In this document: one piece after another, positions 56,117-64,000 of the stretch
Position numbering within the stretch: the stretch's first letter is position 1
How the letters are laid out: each line of letters begins with the position of its first letter
DNA from: Impatiens glandulifera
Lineage: Eukaryota; Streptophyta; Magnoliopsida; Ericales; Balsaminaceae
Direction: 5' to 3'
Length of the DNA: 64,000 nt
NCBI RefSeq assembly: GCF_907164915.1
Contig: NC_061867.1
Coordinates: 34,035,751 to 34,099,750, forward strand
Notes under the pieces: generated by a model
Told to the model about the DNA's origin: nothing
Seen by the model: only the letters and a program-made list of their open reading frames with translations
Database searches by the model: none
Position numbers and translations under genes: made by a program

Positions 56117-57241
56117 ACCTCTATTAAAGTGTAAATGACGATGCCACTTACAAAAAAGAATTCTCAACAATCGATTTCGAGACCTGTTAGAAAAATGTGC
56201 ATAAGATGCGATTTACATCAATAAGTTCTCAACAATCGATTTTGAGACTTCTTAGAAAAATGTGCATGACGATGTGGTTTATTGCGAATAATGTCTCTAC
56301 AATAAAATTTGAGACATCTATGAATGTCTGCATGATGATGCGACTGTGAACAAAAAAATCTTGAAATCATTTTCGAGACCTGTGGGAAAAGTTCGCATGA
56401 CGATGCAATTAACAATGAAGAATTATCGACAATCAATTTAGAGACCTCTAGGAAATTACACATGACGATGCAAATTATAGTAACGGATTCTCGACAATCG
56501 ATTCAAGACCTCTTGGAAAATTGTGCATGAAGATGCGACTTGCAACGAAAGATGTTTGTATAATCGATTTTGATATCTCTAAGAAAAATGTGCATAATGA
56601 TGCGTCTCATAATAAAAAATTCTTGACAATTGATTAAAAAACTCTTGAAAAATGTGCATGACGATGCGGCTTACAACAATAGAATTTTTTACAATCGATT
56701 TCGAGACACCAATGAAAAATCTGCATGACGACGCGGCTTACAGTGAAGGATTTCACGATGTTCAATTTGAGACCTCTAGGAAAGTGAAAATGATGATACA
56801 ACTTACAAAAAAGAATTCTCGACAATTGATTTCGAGACCACTTGGAAAAATACACAAAACGATGTGACTTACATCAATTAATTCTCAACAATCGATTTCG
56901 AGACCTCTTAGAAAAATGTGCATGACGATGGGCTTACTGTAATGGAATTCTCGACAATCGATTTCGAGATCTCTTAGAAAAATTCACATGACGATGTAGC
57001 TAAAAATGACATTTTCTTGACAATTGATATCAGACATTTGGAGAGTACGCATGAAAATGCTGCTTACATCATAGAAATTCACAACACTAGATTTGAGACC
57101 TCTTGCAAAATGTATATGAAGACGCGACTTACAACTAGGATTTTACGACAATCAATTCGAGAGCTTTTGTAAAGTGTACATGAAAACGAGGCTTGTAGTA
57201 ATTAGTTCTCGACAATCAATTTTGAGAAATCTAGGAATGTG
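56117..57241 (+). repeat. Satellite array, ~65-bp monomer, left block
   Basis: Tandem monomers of 62-68 bp. Consensus elements in order: GTGCATGACGATGCGGCTTA, CAACGAAGGAATTCTCGACA, ATCGATTTCGAGACCTCTAG, GAAA. Monomers are quite diverged from one another. Open frames inside are accidental. Confidence 0.93.
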
Positions 57242-58960
57242 ATAGGATTTGTGTAATTAATAAAGACGGGGGTCTGACTATTGATAACAATTTCGGATAA
57301 ACAAATTGATAGAAATCCTGTTAGGGATTAATATCAATTTCTATTATTCACAAACCTTCACAAACTCTTGAAAACGATTCAAGTGCGGAACTGTTTGTTT
57401 GGGTTTTAAGATTTGAACCAATGAATGATGAAAGACAGAAGGTAAAGAACACAACAAGTTGTTTATAGATGTTCGGAGCTAACTCTCCTACGTCACCCTT
57501 TTTCCAACAACCGGAAGGATTTCACTAACCTTCTTTGAAACAAATACAACTTACTGAATAACTAAGACTCTATTGAACAGAACACACTCTGTTCAACTTA
57601 CAATATGATCAATAATATCTCTCAACTAGATAGTGTTTTTGATTCTCTCTCTTAAACTTGGAAAATGATGTACAATCAGTAAGTGCAAGAGAAAATGAGT
57701 AAGAATAATTCAATTCATTAACTGGAAGACCGAGAGATTCGTCCGTTGTCCTTGAGCATCTATTTGTAGAAGAGGGACACCAATGGTCGAATCTTCTTCA
57801 TGGACACGTGGCATGCGCCCATAGGATGGCCGCCTAAAGGACAAAGTACATCAAACTTTGTGCTCATGGAACGTGGCCGTACTTAATTGTAGTGCGCCGG
57901 ATATCCTTCTGCAACTGTCTTGTACTAAACAGGTAGTGGGAGGAATATTCGCGTACATGGCATTCATTCATTGGATGCAAATAGCTGGCGTAGTGTTCTG
58001 CATGAGAAAGTGGATAAGGAGTAGCGTACATCTAGTTGATCGTGGGTAGACGTATGCTTACTTCAAACGGCTGCTAAAGCGATGCACTAGACGTGCTCCA
58101 TTAGACTGCCAAGTCTAAGTGAGTTAGACGCGAACGTCTAACAGCGAGTTCCATTAGACTACCACATCTAATGGAGTTAGACTGCCACGTCTAATGGAAT
58201 TAGACTGCAACGTCTAACTTCGCATGCCATTAGACTACCACGCCTAATGGAGTTTGATTACAGCTTCTAACCACATATCACTTTAGACTAATCTAAAGGA
58301 GTTAGACGCCAACATCTAACTACGTGTCACTTCAGACTAATCTGAAGGAGTTAGACGCCCACGTCTAACTATATGTCTGTTAGACTGGCACGTCTAACTA
58401 CGTACTTGTTAGATAGGCTCGTCTAAATACGTATCTGTTAGACTTGCATGTATAATTACGTATCTGTTAGATTGACATGTCTAACTACATATCTGTTAGA
58501 TTGACACGTCTAACTACGTATCTGTTAGACTGATACGTCTAACTACATATCTGTTAGACTGATACGTCTAACTATGTATTTGTTAGACTTGCACATCTAA
58601 CTACGTATCTATTAGACTGACACGTCTAATCACGTATCTGTTAGACTTGCACGTCAAACTACGTATCTGTTAGACTAACACGTCTAACTACGTATCTGTT
58701 AGACTTGCACGTCTAACTACGTATTTGTTAGACTTGCACGTCTAACTACGTAACACGTTTAATTAGCCTGCTTAGACCACGTCTAAGTTAGCCAATCTAA
58801 TGCACATACATAGAAACAATTAGACGACTTAGCTTCGTTCATATCTAAACATCATCATAACTCAATTGATTAATATTTAGCATTTTTCTGTTAATTAACT
58901 CTTTAAATAGTTTTCCAAACAAGTTCTTCTAATTTAATTAATTCTTAATTTTTTCCAACA
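57242..58960 (-). mobile_element. Inverted solo LTR of family T inside the satellite
   Basis: On the minus strand it runs from TGTTGGAAAAAATTAAG (58960 leftwards) to AAATCCTATCA (57242), matching LTR 1 and LTR 2 end to end, with no internal region. Flanks are satellite on both sides and share AATGTG (57236-57241 and 58962-58967, one extra A next to the right end). It formed by recombination between the two LTRs of an inserted element. Confidence 0.87.
58085..58795 (-). repeat. Hairpin minisatellite in the solo LTR
   Basis: Same ~29-bp units as in LTR 1 and LTR 2 on the opposite strand (GTTAGACTTGCACGTCTAAC, ACTACGTATCT), about 15 clear copies plus the CCATTAGA and CTTTAGA variants near 58100-58360. 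Confidence 0.92.
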
Positions 58961-61900
58961 AAATGTGCGCATGAGGATGCGACTTGTAGCGAAAAATTCT
59001 CAACATTTGATTTCCAGATATATATATAGGAAAGTGCGCTTGACGATGCGACATACTACGAAGAATTTCTCGACAATTGATTCTAGACCTTTAAGAATGT
59101 TTGCATGAAGATACAACTTACAAAAATGAAATCTCAAAAATCGATTTCGAGACCTCTTGCAAAAATGTGCATGACGACGCGGCTGATAGAAACGAATTCT
59201 CGACAACCGATTTTAAGACCTCTATGAAAGTACACATGACAATGTGGCTTATGGTGATGTAATTATCCACAATCAATTCGAGATCTCTTGGAAAACTGTG
59301 CATGAAGATGTGGATTGCAACGAAGGATTTCTCGACAATCGATTATGCGACTTACAATAAAAAATTCTTGACAATCTATTTCGAGACATCTAAGAAAGTG
59401 TGCATGACCATGCATCTTGCAGCGATGGAATTCTCGACAATCAATTCAAAATCTCTTGGAAAAATGCACATGATAATTCTTCTTACAACAAAGGAATTTT
59501 CAACAAATGATTTCAAGACCTCTAGGTAAAATACGCATGACAATGTAGCTTACAATGAAGGATTTTTCGATAATTGATTCGAGACCTCTATGAAAGTGCG
59601 CACGATGATGCGGCTTAAAGCAAAGGATTTCTCGACAGAGATCTCTAGAAAAGTGTGCATGACAATGCGAATCACAACAATGTATTCTAGATAATCGATT
59701 TTGAGACCTTTAGAAAAAATGTGAATGACGATGCGACTTACAACACCGAATTATTGATAATCGATTTCAAGACCTCTTAGAAAAAATTTGCATGAGGATG
59801 TAGTTTACATTGATGGAATTTTCTACAATAGATTTTGAGATCTCTTAGAAAAATGTGCATGACGATGCGACTTACAACGATAAGTTATCAACAATAGACA
59901 ACGAGACATTTGGAGATTGTGCATGAAGATGAGGCTTACAACGACGAAATTCTCGACAATTGAATCGAGACCTCTTAAAAAAATGTACATGAAGATGGGC
60001 CTTATAACGTAGGATTTATCGACAATCGAATCGAGAGCTCTTAGAAAGTGTGCATGAAAATGCCTCTTATAATAATAAGTTCCCAACAATCGATTTCGAA
60101 TCATCTAGGAGAGTGTGCATGATAATGCGGTTTGTAATGAAAAATTCTCGACAGTCGATTTCGAGACATATAGGAAAGTGTGCATGACAATGCGGCTTAC
60201 AACGAAATATTTCTCTACAATAAATTTGAGACATCTAGGAATGTATACATGACGATGCGAGTGTCAACAATAAATTCTCGAAAATCGTTTTCGAGACCTC
60301 TTGAAATAAAACGCATGACGATGCAAATGACAATGACGTATTCTTGACAATCAATTTTAAGACCTCTAGGAAAGTGCACATGTCAATGTAGATTATAGTG
60401 ACAGAATTCTCGACAATTGATTCAAGACCTCTTGGAAAATTGTGCATCAAGGCGCGAGTTACAACGAAGGATTTCAGGACAATCGATTTTGATATTAATT
60501 AGAAAAATGCGCATGATGATGCGGCTTACAACAAAAAATTCTCGACAATCGATTTCAAGACATGTAGGAAAGTGCGCATGACCATGTAGATTGTAGCGAC
60601 AAAATTCTCAGTAATAGAGAGAACTCTTGGAAAAATACACATGACAATGCGACTTACAACGATGTAATTTTTGACAATCGATTTCGAGACCTCTAGGAAA
60701 AATTTGCACTACGAAGCGGCTTATAGTGAAGGATTACTCGATAATCGATTCGAGACCTATAGGAAAGTGCACATGATGATGCATTTAACAAAAAATAATT
60801 CTCGACAATCGATTTCGAGACCTCTTGGGAAAATTTTCATGACAATGCGACTTACATCATTAATTTGTCGACAATTGATTTTGAGACCTCTTGGAAAAAT
60901 GTGCAAGACGATGCTGCTTACTGTATTGGAATTATCGACAACGGATTTCGGAATCTCTTAGAAAAATGTGCATGACGATGTAGCTAACAATGACATGTTC
61001 TCGATAATGGATATCGAACATTTGGAGAGTGCGCATGAAGAGACAGTTTGCAGCGAAGAAATTCTCGATCGTAGATTCAAGATCTCTTAGAAAAATGTAC
61101 ATGAAGATGTGGCTTACAGCATAGGATTTCACGACAATAGATTCAAGATCTTTGTAAATTGCACATGATAATGAGGCTTGCATTAATTAGTTCTCGACAA
61201 TTGATTTCGATAAATCTAGGAAAGTGCGCATGAGGATGCGGCTTGTAGCGAATAATTATCGACAATTGATTTAGAGACATATAGGAAAGTGCACATGACG
61301 ATGCGGCTTACAACGAAGAATTTCTCGACTATCGATTCTAGACCTTTAGGAATGTTCGCATCACGATGCGTTTTATAAAAATGAAATCTCGAAAATTGAT
61401 TTCGAGAACTCTTGGAAAAATATGTATGATGATGCGGCTGATAGAAACAAATTCTCGAAAATCGATTTCAAGACCTTTAGGAAAGTGCGCATGACGATGC
61501 GACTTATAATAACGTAATTCTCGACAATCAATACGATACCTCTTGGAAAATTATGCATGAAGATGCATCTTGCAACCAATGTTTTTGGACAATCAATTTT
61601 GAGATCTATTAGAAAAAAGCGCATGACGATGCAACTTACAATGACAAATTCTCGATAATATATTTCGAGACATCTAAGAAAGTGTGCATGACCATGCATC
61701 TTGCAGCGATGAAATTCTCGACAATCGAATCAAAACCTCTTGGAAAAATGTGCATGATGATGCGGCTTACAACGATGGGATTTTCGACAATCGATTTTGA
61801 GACCTTTAGGAAAAATGCGCATGACGATGTGATTTACATCGAAGGATTTCTCGACAATCGATTTGAGACCTCTAGGAAAGCACGCATGATGATGCGGCTT

Positions 61901-62454
61901 ACAACAATGAATTATAAACAATCGATTTTTAGAGCTCTAGGAAAAATGTGCATGACGATGCGATTTACAACAATGAATTCTCGAAAATCAATTTCGAGAC
62001 CTCTTAGAAAAATATGAAATAGGATGCGGTATACTTCAATGGAATTTTCGACCATCGATTTTTAGATCTCTTAGAAAATTGTGCATTATGATGCATCTTA
62101 CAACAAGTTCTCAACTCGACATCGAGACATTTAAAAAGAGAGAGTGAAGATGCGACTTGTAGTGATAGAATTCTCGGCAATTGAATCCATACCTCTTGGA
62201 AGTATGTACATGAAGATAGGGCTTATAACGTAGGATTTCTCAACAATCAAATCGAGAGATCTTGGAAAATGCCCATGAAAATGCCGCTTATAGTAATAAG
62301 TTCTCAAAAATCGATTTCAATGTGGCTTATAGCGATGACATTCTCGACAATTGATTCGAGACCTCTTGGAATATTGTGCATGTAGATACGACTTTCAACG
62401 AATGTTTTATGGACAATAGATTTCTAGATCTCTTAAAAAAATGTGCATGACGAT
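58961..62454 (+). repeat. Satellite array, ~65-bp monomer, right block
   Basis: Continuation of the array after the solo LTR, roughly 54 monomers, running into the assembly gap. The block resumes at GTGCGCATGAGGATGCGACTT exactly in the monomer phase left at 57241. Confidence 0.93.
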
Positions 62455-62954
62455 NNNNNNNNNNNNNNNNNNNNNNNNNNNNNNNNNNNNNNNNNNNNNN
62501 NNNNNNNNNNNNNNNNNNNNNNNNNNNNNNNNNNNNNNNNNNNNNNNNNNNNNNNNNNNNNNNNNNNNNNNNNNNNNNNNNNNNNNNNNNNNNNNNNNNN
62601 NNNNNNNNNNNNNNNNNNNNNNNNNNNNNNNNNNNNNNNNNNNNNNNNNNNNNNNNNNNNNNNNNNNNNNNNNNNNNNNNNNNNNNNNNNNNNNNNNNNN
62701 NNNNNNNNNNNNNNNNNNNNNNNNNNNNNNNNNNNNNNNNNNNNNNNNNNNNNNNNNNNNNNNNNNNNNNNNNNNNNNNNNNNNNNNNNNNNNNNNNNNN
62801 NNNNNNNNNNNNNNNNNNNNNNNNNNNNNNNNNNNNNNNNNNNNNNNNNNNNNNNNNNNNNNNNNNNNNNNNNNNNNNNNNNNNNNNNNNNNNNNNNNNN
62901 NNNNNNNNNNNNNNNNNNNNNNNNNNNNNNNNNNNNNNNNNNNNNNNNNNNNNN
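62455..62954. other. Assembly gap (500 N)
   Basis: Exactly 500 N, a round placeholder length, so the true distance is unknown. The left side is satellite and the right side is LTR sequence. Confidence 0.99.
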
Positions 62955-64000
62955 GGTTATTTATTAAAGAAGGCGCAACCGGTATTATCTTCGGTTGTAT
63001 AAAGACGGAACAACCGGAAGAAACAATCGGCTTTATCTCTTCGGTTTTATAAAATAGGCGCAACCGGTATTATCTCTTAGGCTCTATAAAGACGACACAA
63101 TCGGTAGAATGTCCGGCCATCCGTTTGGCTCTATGAAAGAAAAGGAAGTGGTAGTATCCTTACTCCGGTCTTATTATAAGCGGAATCGGTAGTGTCCATC
63201 CAACGGTAGTTTGACCAGTTATTTACAAAAGGCGCAACTGACAGACTGCTCGGTAGTTTGCCCGGTTAGTTATAAGAAGCAGAACCAGTTATATGCTAAA
63301 ACAATTTTATCCATAGGACAACCGAAAGTTTCCATATTAATGCTAAGCAAAATATAGAAGTCTGCCAAATTACATAGAACAGTCTTCAAGCGTCTAGACC
63401 ATTCTAATGCCACTTTTGTGAAAGATATCTTGTGAGCAGAAGTCTGCCAAATTAACTTAGACTACCATTTCGGTATAAGTCCGATATAGTCCACTTGGAG
63501 CAGTTATCTATCACACTATCCTAGATAGCCAAATCATTAGAAGACAAATCTGTATGTTTATTGCTCATTGGAAATTATTAATCCAATTAATGTTATGTTG
63601 ACCCAATATCATAGTACAAACAAATTCAAAGGATATCCCATCAACTGTACTACCCCAATCATCAACCAATCAAATTCAAGAAATAATGTACTATCAAGGA
63701 AATATATTTGTTAAAGAAGAAGAATATGACTGTTGTCATATTTATATTTAAGAGAATAAAGCTCAACCAGATTGAGCACCTCGAAAAACCTTGCATACTC
63801 CTTGAACAACCTTTTACTCAAGATATATTTCTGACAAGCTATTTAATATTCACAAGTGTTAAAACCTTACAAGTGTGTATTACAATTTCATCTATTCAGT
63901 GTGAGTGGTGAGTAATGTAAGTTTACAGAATCTGTTTCTGTTTAACAGAGTGAAACTATTGAGAGATCGAAAACAAGAAGTTACTAAGCCTCGGTTGTTC
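62955..64000 (+). repeat. Partial LTR, family C-related
   Basis: Rich in CAACCGGTA/CGGTT words, with a short tandem zone at 62960-63150 (TAAAGACG ... CAACCGGTATTATCTCTT units of about 36-50 bp). The stretch GACTGTTGTCATATTT followed by TATTTAAGAG (about 63728-63753) parallels GACCGTTGTCATATTT and TATAAAAG in the family C LTR at 55498-55525. No coding remnant; the element continues past the window. Confidence 0.65.

Noticed and set aside
54784..56121. Complete family C element with target duplication at 56117
   Set aside because: The right flank would give ACCTC, but the left half of the element is missing and nothing at 34656-34660 (ACCCA) matches it.
61682..62017. 111-codon frame in the satellite and many similar ones on both strands
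   Set aside because: The frames follow from the ~65-bp monomers; periodic low-complexity translations without start context or known motif.
62407..63063. Long open frames across the gap
   Set aside because: They consist almost entirely of N; no protein is supported.

Overview
The window is nuclear DNA from a flowering plant, most likely a eudicot. It is AT-rich, has GT-AG introns, and holds a multi-exon cucumisin-type subtilase, a vacuolar zinc transporter of the MTP1/ZAT type, and many Ty1/copia retrotransposons. The species cannot be fixed from sequence alone. Only two ordinary host genes are visible, both in the first 10 kb.

Layout. 1-3.3 kb: 3' part of a subtilisin-like protease gene whose introns carry two MITEs with exact target duplications (8 bp hAT-type, 9 bp Mutator-type). 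3.9-5.6 kb: an old copia RNase H remnant on the minus strand, a LINE tail inside it, and one copy of a Tat-like repeat. 8.25-9.5 kb: the MTP gene, with an intron in its 5' UTR. 10.5-31.4 kb: a three-level nest. A small-LTR copia ('family X') was hit by a hAT transposon (10979-28073, TSD TAGAGATT). The hAT transposase gene was then hit by a 13.7-kb copia element ('family C', 12559-26268, TSD ATTAC). 32-33.9 kb: a second, oppositely oriented copy of the Tat-like repeat. 34.7-47.9 kb: two 'family T' copia copies joined head to tail through one shared LTR; neither has protease, integrase or reverse transcriptase. 47.9-56.1 kb: the 3' half of another family C element, fused to the T copy. 56.1-62.45 kb: a roughly 65-bp satellite interrupted by an inverted solo T LTR. 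62455-62954: a 500-N gap. 62955-64000: part of another LTR.

The most notable content is the block between pol and the 3' LTR of family C. It holds three consecutive ORFs (A, B, C) that all begin with versions of the same ~220-aa domain. Each is preceded by its own TATA-like motif at a spacing that repeats in the second copy at 49-54.6 kb. Family T keeps one ORF of this type, most like C, with the same upstream TATA arrangement, and has lost the whole of pol. I read this as a Sirevirus-like lineage in which an accessory promoter-plus-ORF cassette was duplicated, and in which a gag-plus-accessory, pol-less derivative was itself mobilised. Family T LTRs also carry arrays of a ~29-bp hairpin unit with two ACGT cores per unit.

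Almost every transposon gene here is broken by stops or frameshifts, so the nest is old. My hand count of family C LTR differences is about 4%. Coordinates of LTRs, TSDs, introns and TATA motifs were read directly. Family names come from motif recognition and were not checked against a database.
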